A stretch of 64,000 nucleotides of DNA from Cupriavidus yeoncheonensis (GCF_905397275.1 NZ_CAJPUY010000019.1:1-64000); one strand, 5' to 3'; shown: positions 17,078 through 25,910, counted from the stretch's first letter. Numbers and translations: made by a program. Notes: generated by a model not told the origin, from the sequence alone.

Positions 17078-18634
17078 ATGCCAATGACAATTGGTGTACC
17101 CCGGGAGGTCCATCCCGGGGAGCGGCGCGTTGCCGCGACGCCTGATTCGGTCAGGGAACTGACCAAGCTCGGTTATGAGGTGGCGGTGGAATCCGGTGCC
17201 GGCCAGCAGGCCTCGTTTTCGGATGAGGCGTATCGGGCCGCCGGCGCAGCCATCGTGGATGCCGCCAGCCTGTGGGCATCGGTCGACGTCGTCATCAAGG
17301 TGCGCCCGCCACAGGTGCATCCGGGCCTGGGCGTGGAAGAAGCGGCGCTGCTCAAGAAGCACGCCACGCTGATCAGCTTCGTCTGGCCCGCGCAGCAGAT
17401 GGCGCTGCTGGAGCGGCTGTCGCAACGCGGCGCCACTGTGCTTGCGATGGACTGCGTGCCGCGCATCTCGCGCGCGCAGAAGCTCGACGCGCTCAGCTCG
17501 ATGGCCAATATGGCGGGCTATCGAGCGGTGATCGAAGCCGCGCATGCGTTCGGCCGTCCCTTTGCTGGCCAGATCACGGCGGCGGGCAAGATCCCGCCTG
17601 CGCGCGTGCTGGTGATCGGCGCCGGTGTGGCGGGCCTCGCGGCCATCGGCGCGGCGCGCAGCCTGGGCGCGGTCGTGCGTGCGTTCGACACGCGGCCCGT
17701 GGTGCGCCAGCAGATAGAAAGCCTCGGTGCCGAATTCCTGACGGTGGAGATCGAAGAAGACGGCAGCGGCAGCGGTGGTTATGCCAAGGAGATGAGCCCG
17801 GCGTTCATCGAGGCAGAGATGAAGCTGTTCGCCGAGCAGGCGCGCGAGGTGGACATCATCATCACCACCGCGCTGATTCCCGGCAAGCCCGCACCACGCC
17901 TGCTGGAAGCCGATACCGTGGCGCTGATGCGTCCCGGCAGCGTGGTGGTGGATCTCGCTGCGGAGCAGGGCGGCAATTGCGTGCTGACGGTGCCCGGTGA
18001 ATCGGTGACGCACCAGGGGGTAACAGTGGTTGGCTATACCGACCTGCCCAGCCGCATGGCGGCGCAGTCCAGCCAGCTCTACGCCACCAATATCCGGCAC
18101 CTGCTGACGGAGCTGACGCCCGCCAGGGACGGCCAGCTTGTGGTCGATATGGATGACGAGATGATCCGTGGCGCCACGGTGCTGCACCAGGGCGACGTCA
18201 CCTGGCCACCGCCACCGCTGAAGACCTTGCCGCCGCCGGCGCCCGCGGCGCAGGTGCCCGCGCAGGCCGAACCCGCCGCGCCGCCGAGCCGCACCGGCTC
18301 GACGCTGATCGCCCTGGCCATTGGCGTGATTGCGCTGCTCGGGCTCGGTGCGGTGGCACCACCGGCTTTCATGGCGCACTTCACGGTGTTCGTGCTGGCA
18401 ATCTTCGTCGGCTACCAGGTCGTGTGGAACGTGACCGCCGCACTGCATACGCCGTTGATGAGCGTGACCAACGCGATCAGCGGGATCATCGTGGTCGGCG
18501 CGCTGGTGCAGCTCGGCAAGCCGACGCTCGTCACCGCCATCATCGCCGGCGCGGCGGTGCTGATCGCCACCATCAACATCGCGGGCGGCTTCCTGGTGAC
18601 GCAGCGCATGCTGAAGATGTTCCAGCGCGACTGA
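17078..18634 (+). CDS. pntA: NAD(P) transhydrogenase subunit alpha (fused alpha1-alpha2)
   Basis: 518 aa, close to E. coli PntA (510). The N-terminal NAD-binding domain I starts TIGVPREVHPGERRVAATPDSV. The Rossmann motif VLVIGAGVAGLAAIGAARSLGA is at about residues 178-200, followed by AFDTRPVVRQQIESLGAEFL and TALIPGKPAPRLL. A Pro/Ala-rich linker (LPPPAPAAQVPAQAEPAAPP) leads to the alpha2 membrane part with four helices. With PntB it forms the proton-translocating enzyme that reduces NADP+ with NADH. It lies in the frc1 operon, so NADPH supply seems tied to oxalate use. Confidence 0.93.
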   Translation: MPMTIGVPREVHPGERRVAATPDSVRELTKLGYEVAVESGAGQQASFSDEAYRAAGAAIVDAASLWASVDVVIKVRPPQVHPGLGVEEAALLKKHATLISFVWPAQQMALLERLSQRGATVLAMDCVPRISRAQKLDALSSMANMAGYRAVIEAAHAFGRPFAGQITAAGKIPPARVLVIGAGVAGLAAIGAARSLGAVVRAFDTRPVVRQQIESLGAEFLTVEIEEDGSGSGGYAKEMSPAFIEAEMKLFAEQAREVDIIITTALIPGKPAPRLLEADTVALMRPGSVVVDLAAEQGGNCVLTVPGESVTHQGVTVVGYTDLPSRMAAQSSQLYATNIRHLLTELTPARDGQLVVDMDDEMIRGATVLHQGDVTWPPPPLKTLPPPAPAAQVPAQAEPAAPPSRTGSTLIALAIGVIALLGLGAVAPPAFMAHFTVFVLAIFVGYQVVWNVTAALHTPLMSVTNAISGIIVVGALVQLGKPTLVTAIIAGAAVLIATINIAGGFLVTQRMLKMFQRD

Positions 18635-18644
18635 GGAGACAGAC

Positions 18645-20042
18645 ATGCCTTCGGGAATCAGCAATATTGCTTACCTGGGCGCCAGCGCGCTCTTCATCCT
18701 CAGCCTGAGCGGGCTGAGCCATCCGGCCACCGCGAAGCGCGGCAACCTGCTGGGCATCGCCGGCATGGCCATCGCCATACTGACCACGGTGCTGGCGGGC
18801 AGCCCCGACGGGGTGCCCATCATCATCGGCGCGATGGTGCTTGGCGCAGCAGCCGGCGCGATGCTGGCCCGGCGCGTCGAGATGACGCAGATGCCCGAGC
18901 TGGTGGCGGTGCTGCACAGCTTCGTCGGCCTGGCCGCGGTGCTGGTGGGCTACGCCAACTACCTCGATTCGCATGCGCTCTCGGGCGCCGAAAAAGCGAT
19001 CCACGAAGTGGAGACCTATCTCGGCATCCTGATCGGCGCGGTGACCTTCACGGGCTCGGTGATCGCTTTCCTCAAGCTGCGCGGCACCCTTGGCGGCAAG
19101 CCGACGCTGCTGCCGGGCCGCCACATGCTCAATGCGCTCGCGCTCGCAGCGTGCGTGGTGCTGGGCTACCAGTTCCTCGATGCCGCCTCGGCGCAGGACG
19201 GGCTGGTGCCGCTGGGCGTGATGACGGTGATCGCGCTGCTGGTGGGCGCGCACCTGGTCGCGGCGATCGGCGGCGCCGACATGCCGGTGGTGGTGTCCAT
19301 GCTGAACAGCTACTCCGGTTGGGCCGCGGCCGCGACGGGCTTCATGCTCGGCAACGACCTGCTCATCATCACCGGTGCGCTCGTGGGGTCGAGCGGCGCC
19401 ATCCTCAGCTACATCATGTGCAAGGCCATGAACCGCAAGTTCCTGTCGGTGATCCTGGGCGGGTTCGGCGCGACGCAGGCCAAGGGCGCGGCGACGGAGC
19501 AGGGCGAAGTGCTGCCGGTCTCCAGCGACGAGGTCAGCGCGCTGCTGAAGGACGCGAACGAGGTCATCATCGTTCCCGGCTACGGCATGGCGGTGGCGCA
19601 GGCGCAGGGCACCATCAGCGAGATCGCACGGCGGCTGCGGGCGCAGGGCATCAATGTGCGCTTCGGCATCCACCCGGTGGCAGGCCGCTTGCCCGGACAT
19701 ATGAACGTGCTGCTGGCCGAAGCGCGCGTGCCGTATGACATCGTGCTCGAAATGGAGGAGATCAACGACGACTTCGAGCATGCCGATGTCGTGCTGGTGG
19801 TGGGCGCCAACGATATCGTTAACCCGGGGGCGCTCGAAGACCCCGCGAGCCCCATCGCCGGCATGCCGGTGCTCGAAGTGTGGAAGGCGCGCACCGTGGT
19901 GGTCTCCAAGCGCAGCATGGCCGCCGGCTATGCGGGCGTCGACAACCCCTTGTTTTACAAGGAGAACACCCGGATGTGGTTCGGCGATGCCAAGGGCAGC
20001 GTGGACGCGCTGCTACGCCAGCTCGAGGAGGTTCCCGCCTGA
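18645..20042 (+). CDS. pntB: NAD(P) transhydrogenase subunit beta
   Basis: 465 aa, starting 10 bp after pntA behind GAGGAGACAGAC. The N-terminal half has about eight membrane helices, including ELVAVLHSFVGLAAVLVGYAN with the membrane histidine used in proton transfer and the SVILGGFGAT exit. The C-terminal NADP-binding domain III has VIIVPGYGMAVAQAQGTISEIARRL, FGIHPVAGRLPGHMNVLLAEA, VGANDIVNPGALEDPASPIAGMPVLEVWKA and YAGVDNPLFYKENTRMWFGDAK. All are diagnostic of PntB. Last gene of the frc1 operon; antiporter 1 starts 286 bp later with its own upstream region. Confidence 0.94.
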   Translation: MPSGISNIAYLGASALFILSLSGLSHPATAKRGNLLGIAGMAIAILTTVLAGSPDGVPIIIGAMVLGAAAGAMLARRVEMTQMPELVAVLHSFVGLAAVLVGYANYLDSHALSGAEKAIHEVETYLGILIGAVTFTGSVIAFLKLRGTLGGKPTLLPGRHMLNALALAACVVLGYQFLDAASAQDGLVPLGVMTVIALLVGAHLVAAIGGADMPVVVSMLNSYSGWAAAATGFMLGNDLLIITGALVGSSGAILSYIMCKAMNRKFLSVILGGFGATQAKGAATEQGEVLPVSSDEVSALLKDANEVIIVPGYGMAVAQAQGTISEIARRLRAQGINVRFGIHPVAGRLPGHMNVLLAEARVPYDIVLEMEEINDDFEHADVVLVVGANDIVNPGALEDPASPIAGMPVLEVWKARTVVVSKRSMAAGYAGVDNPLFYKENTRMWFGDAKGSVDALLRQLEEVPA

Positions 20043-20148
20043 TTGCCGTCTCCGCCCGCCGCCTTTGATGAAGATGGCTTATGTATCAATACACAGTCAT
20101 GTGGCGGCAGGGCGCGAAATTGATGCGAAATCTGCAATATATAAACGA

Positions 20149-20328
20149 TCGTAAATACATACGATAAAAAAGTTTAAGCCCGACGGAATTAAGCATCGGG
20201 TAGCATCAATCCCCAGATTTACGTGCCGCAATGTCAGGCGCCGATCTAGTTGTGAAGCAGGGTTCCGAAGTAGAGCAGCCCCAAGCAGTCCCGTCGAGGA
20301 CGCAAAAAAAGCACTAGGAGACACGTAG
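20149..20328 (+). repeat. duplicated antiporter promoter region (copy A)
   Basis: Shares with 41252-41443, in order: CAATATATAAACG(A/T)TCGT, ATGATAAAAAA-like, TTTAAGC, GTAGCATCAATCCC, CAGATTT, TGCCGCAATGTCAGGCGCCGATCT, and an AGGAGACA ribosome site before ATGGCGCATCAAGA. The 41-kb copy faces a CbbR-like LysR gene; this copy has no adjacent regulator. An AT-rich LysR-type binding region is likely. Confidence 0.75.
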
Positions 20329-21663
20329 ATGGCGCATCAAGACGCGGGAGCCTCGTCCGGCGAAGGGCGTGGCCTGCAGAACCGTTGGTTTCAGCTGGCA
20401 GTAGGCGTGGTTTGCATGGGGTTGGTGGCAAACCTGCAGTACGGCTGGACCCTCTTTGTGTCACCGATGGACGCCAAGCATCACTGGGGCACGTCCGCGA
20501 TCCAGGTGGCGTTTTCGATATTCATTGTGACCGAGACCTGGCTGGTGCCGCTGGAAGGCTGGCTGGTGGACAAGTTCGGCCCGCGGCCGGTGGTGGCAGG
20601 CGGGGCGATCTGCGCGGGCGTGGCGTGGGTGATGAACGCCTATGCCACGACGTTGCCTGAGTTGTACACGGCCGCGGTGATCGCGGGCATCGGCGCGGGC
20701 GGCGTGTATGGCACGTGCGTGGGTAATGCGCTGAAATGGTTCCCGGACAAGCGGGGTCTTGCTGCCGGGCTGACTGCGGCGGGCTTTGGCACGGGCGCGG
20801 CGCTGACGGTGATCCCGATCGCGAACATGATCCACAGCGCGGGGTACGAGCAGGCGTTCCTGACCTTCGGGATCCTGCAAGGCGTGGCGATCTTCGTGCT
20901 GGCGCTGCTGCTGGTGAAGCCACGGGCGCCGAAGGGGGCCGTGGCGGCGAAGGGGCTGCTGACCAACAAGGTGGAGTTCACGACCGGGCAGATGGTGAAG
21001 ACGCCTGTGTTCTGGCTGATCTATGTGAGCTTCGTGGCGGTGGCCGCGGGCGGCATCATGGCCACGGCGCAGTTGGGCCCGATCGCGAAGGACTTCGGTT
21101 TCGCCTCGATGCCGGTGACGATGCTGGGCATGACGCTGCCGCTGCTGACAATGACGCTGTCGATCGACAACCTGTGCAACGGCTTCACGCGTCCGCTGTG
21201 TGGCTTCCTGTCGGACCGTTTCGGTCGCGAGAACACGATGTTCGTGATCTTCCTCGGCGAGGGCCTGGCCCTGCTCGGGCTGATGCAATTTGGCCGCGAC
21301 CCGTACGCGTTCATGTTCTTCGCGGCACTGACGTTCCTGTTCTGGGGCGAGATCTTCTCGATCTTCCCGGCGCTGTGCGCGGACACGTTCGGCAGCAAAT
21401 TCGCGGCGGCGAATGCGGGCACCTTGTACACGGCGAAGGGGACAGCGGCGATGCTGGTGCCGCTGGCGTCGGTGCTGTCGGCACGCGGCGGCTGGGACGC
21501 GGTGTTCACCGTCGCGGCAGTAGTCACGATCGCGGCGGGCCTGTCGGCGAAGCTGTTGCTCGCGCCGATGCGCAAACGGTTCATCACGGGCCATTCGGAG
21601 GCGGTCATGCCGGTGTCGGACGTGGGCTTCCTTGCGAGCGCATCGGCCAGGCGTGGTGAATAA
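20329..21663 (+). CDS. oxlT: oxalate/formate MFS antiporter 1 (OxlT-like)
   Basis: 444 aa with twelve predicted helices. MFS start GVVCMGLVANLQYGWTLFVSPM, then TETWLVPLEGWLVDKFGPRPVVAGG and CVGNALKWFPDKRGLAAGLTAAGFG. NGFTRPLCGFLSDRFGRE holds an arginine, and LYTAKGTAAMLVPLA a lysine, in positions I equate with the Arg272/Lys355 carboxylate pair of Oxalobacter OxlT; the numbering is by analogy. It exchanges oxalate for formate across the inner membrane. Nearly identical to antiporter 2 (41444) in protein and much of its DNA; the C-terminal 25 residues differ. Confidence 0.88.
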   Translation: MAHQDAGASSGEGRGLQNRWFQLAVGVVCMGLVANLQYGWTLFVSPMDAKHHWGTSAIQVAFSIFIVTETWLVPLEGWLVDKFGPRPVVAGGAICAGVAWVMNAYATTLPELYTAAVIAGIGAGGVYGTCVGNALKWFPDKRGLAAGLTAAGFGTGAALTVIPIANMIHSAGYEQAFLTFGILQGVAIFVLALLLVKPRAPKGAVAAKGLLTNKVEFTTGQMVKTPVFWLIYVSFVAVAAGGIMATAQLGPIAKDFGFASMPVTMLGMTLPLLTMTLSIDNLCNGFTRPLCGFLSDRFGRENTMFVIFLGEGLALLGLMQFGRDPYAFMFFAALTFLFWGEIFSIFPALCADTFGSKFAAANAGTLYTAKGTAAMLVPLASVLSARGGWDAVFTVAAVVTIAAGLSAKLLLAPMRKRFITGHSEAVMPVSDVGFLASASARRGE

Positions 21664-21707
21664 GCTGGGCACTGCTGTAGCCGTAGTCACGCATTGAGGT
21701 TTCTGGA

Positions 21708-21747
21708 GGCCTGGCGCTTGCGCCAGGCCATCAGGCGGAAGCGCCTG
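21708..21747 (+). terminator. tandem hairpins after antiporter 1
   Basis: GGCCTGGCGC-TT-GCGCCAGGCC (21708-21729) is a perfect inverted repeat, followed by a second small hairpin CAGGCG-GAAG-CGCCTG. Neither has a T tract, so termination is uncertain; a repeat-type intergenic hairpin is the alternative. Confidence 0.45.
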
Positions 21748-21819
21748 GAGTAGGGCAGGATAAGACGTTGAGGACCTCGTCAAAGCATTTCAGAGGGCCT
21801 CAAAGCGCCTGAAAACGTG

Positions 21820-21834
21820 GTATGTAATATATCT
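21820..21834 (+). promoter_or_regulatory. putative GntR/FCD operator, site 5 (oxc distal)
   Basis: GTATGTAATATATCT, two mismatches to GTATGTGATATATCA. It lies 190 bp upstream of site 6 in the opposite orientation, mirroring the arrangement at frc1. Confidence 0.5.
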
Positions 21835-21964
21835 AAAGGCTGCAATCCGCAGGGTCAGGCTTGGTGGAGTGGCTTTCCTTTATCTGTGCGCAGTGTGAAT
21901 GAATGGCACAGATTCAGGAGTTGCGCTGATTTGGGCACAGATCGAAGCTGATTTGCTGCAGTGC

Positions 21965-22055
21965 ACTGACGAAAGTTGCTGCGAAGTAGGAAAATAGCTT
22001 GCCGTTCTCTGATATATCACATACCGTATGTCATCAAGACCGGTCGAACGAGCCG
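21965..22055 (+). repeat. duplicated promoter segment (copy B, upstream of oxc)
   Basis: Partner of 14836-14926. TTGCCG (21999-22004) and TACCGT (22022-22027) are 17 bp apart, as in copy A, with the operator between them. Confidence 0.75.
22010..22024 (-). promoter_or_regulatory. putative GntR/FCD operator, site 6 (oxc proximal)
   Basis: TGATATATCACATAC, exact match to site 4, in the spacer of a promoter-like pair. About 97 bp separate it from the short leader frame. Confidence 0.7.
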
Positions 22056-22120
22056 GCAGAGGTTGAAGCAAGGGGTAGCCCCCGCGCACCACGAACACGA
22101 GTCCGATGAGGAGACCAAGC

Positions 22121-22180
22121 ATGTCCAAAGTCATAGCGAAGCGGGTTGAGAGCACCACCGCGGAAGACACCCTGAAATAA
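22121..22180 (+). CDS. 19-codon short ORF ahead of oxc (possible leader peptide)
   Basis: ATG 22121 preceded by GATGAGGAGACCAAGC, a strong Shine-Dalgarno at good distance, encodes MSKVIAKRVESTTAEDTLK and stops at TAA 22178-22180. It lies between the oxc promoter and the oxc ATG (42 bp further), so it must be transcribed with oxc. It could be a leader peptide, a translational enhancer, or a decayed gene start. No run of a single regulatory amino acid is present. Confidence 0.45.
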   Translation: MSKVIAKRVESTTAEDTLK

Positions 22181-22222
22181 GAGAAATCCAACCCCCGTCA
22201 ATTTGTATAGAAGGAAGCAACC

Positions 22223-23962
22223 ATGGCAGAAGTCGGAAACGAGCTGCAGCGTCACGCCGCGGAAGAACATCAGGCACAAACCGATGGTTTTCATCTGGTC
22301 ATCGACGCGCTCAAGCTGAACGGCATCGAAAACATCTACGGCCTGCCCGGCATTCCGGTCACCGATCTGGCGCGTCTGGCGCAGGCCAACGGCATGCGCG
22401 TCATCAGCTTCCGTCACGAGCAGAACGCGGGCAACGCAGCAGCGATTGCCGGCTTTCTCACGCAAAAGCCGGGCGTTTGCCTGACCGTGTCTGCTCCCGG
22501 TTTCCTGAACGGGCTGACGGCACTGGCGCATGCGACCACCAACTGCTTCCCGATGATCCTGATCAGCGGCTCGAGCGAGCGCGAGATCGTCGATCTGCAG
22601 CAGGGTGACTACGAAGAGATGGACCAGCTGGCCATCGCCCGTCCGCACGCCAAGGCTGCCTTCCGCGTGCTGCACGCTGAAGACATTGGTGTCGGTATCG
22701 CGCGCGCCATTCGCGCCGCCGTGTCGGGCCGTCCGGGCGGTGTGTACCTGGACCTGCCGGCCAAGCTGCTGGGCCAGTCGATGGAAGCCGAGAAGGGCCG
22801 CAAGTCGCTGATCAAGGTGGTGGATCCGGCCCCGCGCCAACTGCCTGCACCGGACTCGGTCGACCGTGCCGTCGCGCTGCTGAAGAGCGCCAAGCGCCCG
22901 CTGATCCTGCTGGGCAAGGGTGCCGCGTATGCACGCGCCGAAGCGGATATCCGCGCGCTGGTCGAGAAGACGGGCATTCCGTACCTGCCGATGTCGATGG
23001 CCAAGGGCCTGCTGCCCGATACGCACCCGCAATCGGCCTCGGCCGCACGCTCGTATGTGCTGGCTGAAGCTGACGTGGTGTTGCTGGTCGGAGCCCGCCT
23101 GAACTGGCTGCTTTCGCACGGCAAGGGCAAGACCTGGGGTGGCCCGAAGCAATTCATCCAGATCGACATTGCGCCGACCGAGATGGACAGCAACGTTGCC
23201 ATCGCCGCGCCGGTCGTGGGTGACATTGGCTCGTGCGTGTCGGCGATCCTCGACAAGGTCGGCAACGACTTTGCCAAGCCGGGCGCCGAGTGGCTGAACG
23301 CGGTGGACGAGCGCAAGGACAAGAACCTGGCGAAGATGGCCGAGACCCTGGCCAAGGCCAAGGATGTCGCGCCGATGAACTTCCACGGCGCGCTGAACGT
23401 GCTGAAGGATGTGGTCAAGGCCAATCCGGACATCTCGTTCGTCAACGAAGGCGCCAACACGCTGGACTACGCCCGTGCCGTGATCGACATGTACGAGCCG
23501 CGCAAGCGCCTGGACGTGGGCACCTGGGGCGTGATGGGCGTGGGCATGGGCTACGCGGTCGCCGCGGCGGTCGAGACCAGCAAGCCGGTGCTGGCGCTGT
23601 GCGGTGACAGTGCGTTCGGTTTCTCGGGCATGGAAGTCGAGACGATCTGCCGTTACAACCTGCCGGTCTGCATCGTCATTTTCAACAACAACGGCGTCTA
23701 CAAGGGTATCGACGTGAATCCGACCGGTGGCAAGGACCCGGCGGTCACGACCTTCGTCCCGGGCGCGCGCTACGACAAGATGATGGAAGCGTTCGGTGGC
23801 GTCGGCCACAACGTGACCACGCCGGCGGAACTCGAAGCTGCGGTGAACGAAGCCCTGCAGTCGGGCAAGCCCACCCTGATCAACGCTGTCATCGACCCGG
23901 CTGCTGGCACCGAAAGCGGTCGTCTGACCAATCTGAACCCGCAAAGCTCGGCGAAGAAGTAA
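22223..23962 (+). CDS. oxc: oxalyl-CoA decarboxylase
   Basis: 579 aa (family about 565-580), start ATG behind GAAGGAAGCAACC. The N-terminal TPP-enzyme domain contains GLPGIPVTDLARLAQANGMRVISFRHEQNAGNAA with the catalytic glutamate at residue 66. The central domain has LLGKGAAYARAEADIRALVEKTGIPYLPMSMAKGLLPD. The C-terminal TPP-binding motif GDSAFGFSGMEVE...FNNNGVYKG is at about 461-495, and the adjacent GTWGVMGVGMGYA is typical of Oxc. It decarboxylates oxalyl-CoA to formyl-CoA and CO2 in the cytoplasm. Followed 40 bp later by frc2 with no terminator between, so an operon. The promoter carries sites 5 and 6. Confidence 0.95.
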   Translation: MAEVGNELQRHAAEEHQAQTDGFHLVIDALKLNGIENIYGLPGIPVTDLARLAQANGMRVISFRHEQNAGNAAAIAGFLTQKPGVCLTVSAPGFLNGLTALAHATTNCFPMILISGSSEREIVDLQQGDYEEMDQLAIARPHAKAAFRVLHAEDIGVGIARAIRAAVSGRPGGVYLDLPAKLLGQSMEAEKGRKSLIKVVDPAPRQLPAPDSVDRAVALLKSAKRPLILLGKGAAYARAEADIRALVEKTGIPYLPMSMAKGLLPDTHPQSASAARSYVLAEADVVLLVGARLNWLLSHGKGKTWGGPKQFIQIDIAPTEMDSNVAIAAPVVGDIGSCVSAILDKVGNDFAKPGAEWLNAVDERKDKNLAKMAETLAKAKDVAPMNFHGALNVLKDVVKANPDISFVNEGANTLDYARAVIDMYEPRKRLDVGTWGVMGVGMGYAVAAAVETSKPVLALCGDSAFGFSGMEVETICRYNLPVCIVIFNNNGVYKGIDVNPTGGKDPAVTTFVPGARYDKMMEAFGGVGHNVTTPAELEAAVNEALQSGKPTLINAVIDPAAGTESGRLTNLNPQSSAKK

Positions 23963-24002
23963 TTCACCCGAATTTGACCCCTAATCCATTAGGAGAACGA
24001 AA

Positions 24003-25253
24003 GTGAGCCTCCCACTGAACGGCATCAAGATCATCGACTTCACGCACGTCCAGGCCGGTCCTGCCTGCACGCAGCTTCTCGCGTGGTTCGGCGCAGACGT
24101 CATCAAGGTGGAGCGCCCTGGTTCGGGCGATGTCACGCGCACGCAGCTGCGCGACATCCCGGACGTCGATGCGCTGTACTTCACCATGCTCAACAGCAAC
24201 AAGCGTTCGCTCACGCTGGATACCAAGAAGCCGGACGGCAAGAAGATCCTGGAGCAGCTGATCCGCGAATCGGATGTGCTGGTCGAGAATTTCGGCCCGG
24301 GCGCGCTCGATCGCATGGGCTTCTCCTGGGAACGCATCAATGAACTGAACCCGAAGATGATCGTCGCCTCGGTCAAGGGCTTCAGCGACGGCCACCACTA
24401 TGAAGACCTCAAGGTCTATGAAAACGTGGCGCAATGCGCGGGCGGCGCGGCGTCGACCACGGGCTTCTGGGATGGTCCTCCGACGGTATCGGCCGCGGCG
24501 CTGGGCGATTCCAACACCGGCATGCACCTGGCCATCGGCATCCTGACTGCGCTGATCGGCCGCGACAAGACCGGCAAGGGCCAGAAGGTGGCCGTGTCGA
24601 TGCAGGACGCGGTGCTGAACCTGTGCCGTGTGAAGCTGCGCGACCAGCAGCGCCTGGACCGTCTCGGCTTCCTGGAAGAGTATCCGCAGTATCCGCATGG
24701 CGAGTTCAGCGACGTGGTGCCCCGCGGCGGCAACGCCGGCGGTGGTGGCCAGCCGGGCTGGGTGCTGAAGTGCAAGGGCTGGGAGAACGACCCGAACGCG
24801 TATATCTACTTCACGATCCAGGGTCATGCCTGGGAGCCGATCTGCAAGGCGCTGGGCAAGCCGGAATGGATCAGCGATCCCAACTACAGCACGGCCAAGG
24901 CACGCCAGCCGCATATCTTCGATATCTTCAAGACCATCGAGGACTGGCTGGCCGACAAGACCAAGTACGAAGCGGTCGATATCCTGCGCAAGTTCGATAT
25001 TCCCTGCTCGCCGGTGCTGTCGATGAAGGAGATCGCGGCCGATCCGTCGCTGCGCGCCAGTGGCTCGATCACCGAAGTGCCGCACAAAGAGCGCGGCACG
25101 TACCTGACGGTGGGCAGCCCGATCAAGTTCTCAGACCTCAAGCCGGAAATCACGGGTTCGCCGCTGCTGGGCGAGCACAGCGACGAGGTACTGGCAGGCC
25201 TGGGCTACGGTACGGATGACATCAAGCGCCTGCGCGAGGGCGGGGTGATCTGA
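24003..25253 (+). CDS. frc: formyl-CoA:oxalate CoA-transferase
   Basis: 416 aa, the same length as E. coli YfdW. The start is GTG 24003 behind TTAGGAGAACGAAA. Catalytic Asp169 (LGDSNTG) and Glu140 (KVYE) fall at the canonical numbers, and the glycine loop GNAGGGGQPGWVLKCKGW and YIYFTIQGHAWEPICKALGKPEWI match YfdW closely. It transfers CoA from formyl-CoA to oxalate, releasing formate and feeding oxc directly upstream. This is the canonical copy of the two in the window. A strong terminator follows. Confidence 0.95.
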   Translation: MSLPLNGIKIIDFTHVQAGPACTQLLAWFGADVIKVERPGSGDVTRTQLRDIPDVDALYFTMLNSNKRSLTLDTKKPDGKKILEQLIRESDVLVENFGPGALDRMGFSWERINELNPKMIVASVKGFSDGHHYEDLKVYENVAQCAGGAASTTGFWDGPPTVSAAALGDSNTGMHLAIGILTALIGRDKTGKGQKVAVSMQDAVLNLCRVKLRDQQRLDRLGFLEEYPQYPHGEFSDVVPRGGNAGGGGQPGWVLKCKGWENDPNAYIYFTIQGHAWEPICKALGKPEWISDPNYSTAKARQPHIFDIFKTIEDWLADKTKYEAVDILRKFDIPCSPVLSMKEIAADPSLRASGSITEVPHKERGTYLTVGSPIKFSDLKPEITGSPLLGEHSDEVLAGLGYGTDDIKRLREGGVI

Positions 25254-25282
25254 GCCGCTTCGCTCATGCCTGAACGGGACTG

Positions 25283-25321
25283 AACGCCGGAGTGCCGCGC
25301 AAGCGGTCTCCGGCGTTTTTC
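25283..25321 (+). terminator. rho-independent terminator of oxc-frc
   Basis: AACGCCGGA (25283-25291) pairs with TCCGGCGTT (25309-25317), followed by a short T run. The loop can itself pair (CCGC..GCGG). Confidence 0.8.
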
Positions 25322-25420
25322 ACTGGAACATGCAGCTGTGCCAAACTGTGTCGCGGCAAGCTGCTGTATTACTGCCATTCCATACACCCTGCCGCAATGA
25401 CCGGCAAAGAGGGGATCCTC

Positions 25421-25858
25421 ATGCAAGCCAGCATCGACTACGAACAACTGGTCTCCGCCATTGGCGACGCCATCGTCATTTCCGACGCCAAGGGCGCCAT
25501 CACGCTCTGGAACCCGGCGGCCGAACGCATGTTCGGCTACACGCAGGCCGAGGCCATGGGCCAGTCGCTGGACCTGATCATCCCGGAGCGGCTGCGTGGC
25601 CGGCACTGGGAGGGCTACGACAAGACCATGGCCACCGGCATTACGCGCTACGGGAGTGACCTGCTGAAAGTGCCGGCGGTCGACAAGGACGGCAAGGCGA
25701 TGTCGATTGCCTTCACCGTGGCGCTGCTGCGGGGGCCGGACGGGCAGATATCGGGGATCGTTGCCACGATTCGCGACGAGACCGTGCGCTTTCAGGAGGA
25801 ACGAGCCTTGCGCAAGCGGATTGCCGAACTCGAAGCCAAGGTGAACGCGGCGGCGTAG
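25421..25858 (+). CDS. single PAS-domain protein
   Basis: 145 aa. Start taken at ATG 25421 (GAGGGGATCCTC just upstream); an in-frame ATG at 25397 is the alternative. Nearly the whole protein is one PAS domain: LVSAIGDAIVISDAKGAITLWNPAAERMFGYTQAEAMGQSLDLIIPERLRGRHWEGY, then the KDGKAMSIAFTVALLRGPDGQISGIVATIRDET sheet. A short C-terminal helix (RFQEERALRKRIAELEAKVN) looks like a coiled-coil dimer element. There is no kinase or output domain, so it must work with a partner. Ligand unknown; no cysteine or histidine clearly marks a heme or flavin site. Confidence 0.82.
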   Translation: MQASIDYEQLVSAIGDAIVISDAKGAITLWNPAAERMFGYTQAEAMGQSLDLIIPERLRGRHWEGYDKTMATGITRYGSDLLKVPAVDKDGKAMSIAFTVALLRGPDGQISGIVATIRDETVRFQEERALRKRIAELEAKVNAAA

Positions 25859-25910
25859 ACGGGCAGTTTCCCGGGCGCCCGAGGCGCCCTCTCACAGGCA
25901 AGGGGGACGT

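Larger units (their letters stand above)
21664..22120. other. intergenic region upstream of oxc
   Basis: Holds two hairpins just after antiporter 1, the distal operator-like site at 21820, and the duplicated promoter with the proximal site at 22010. No gene is seen before the short frame at 22121. Confidence 0.6.

Noticed and set aside
22034..23944. 636-codon minus-strand open frame
   Set aside because: It lies wholly antisense to oxc, is rich in Arg/His/Gln as expected from GC-rich shadow frames, and has no domain.
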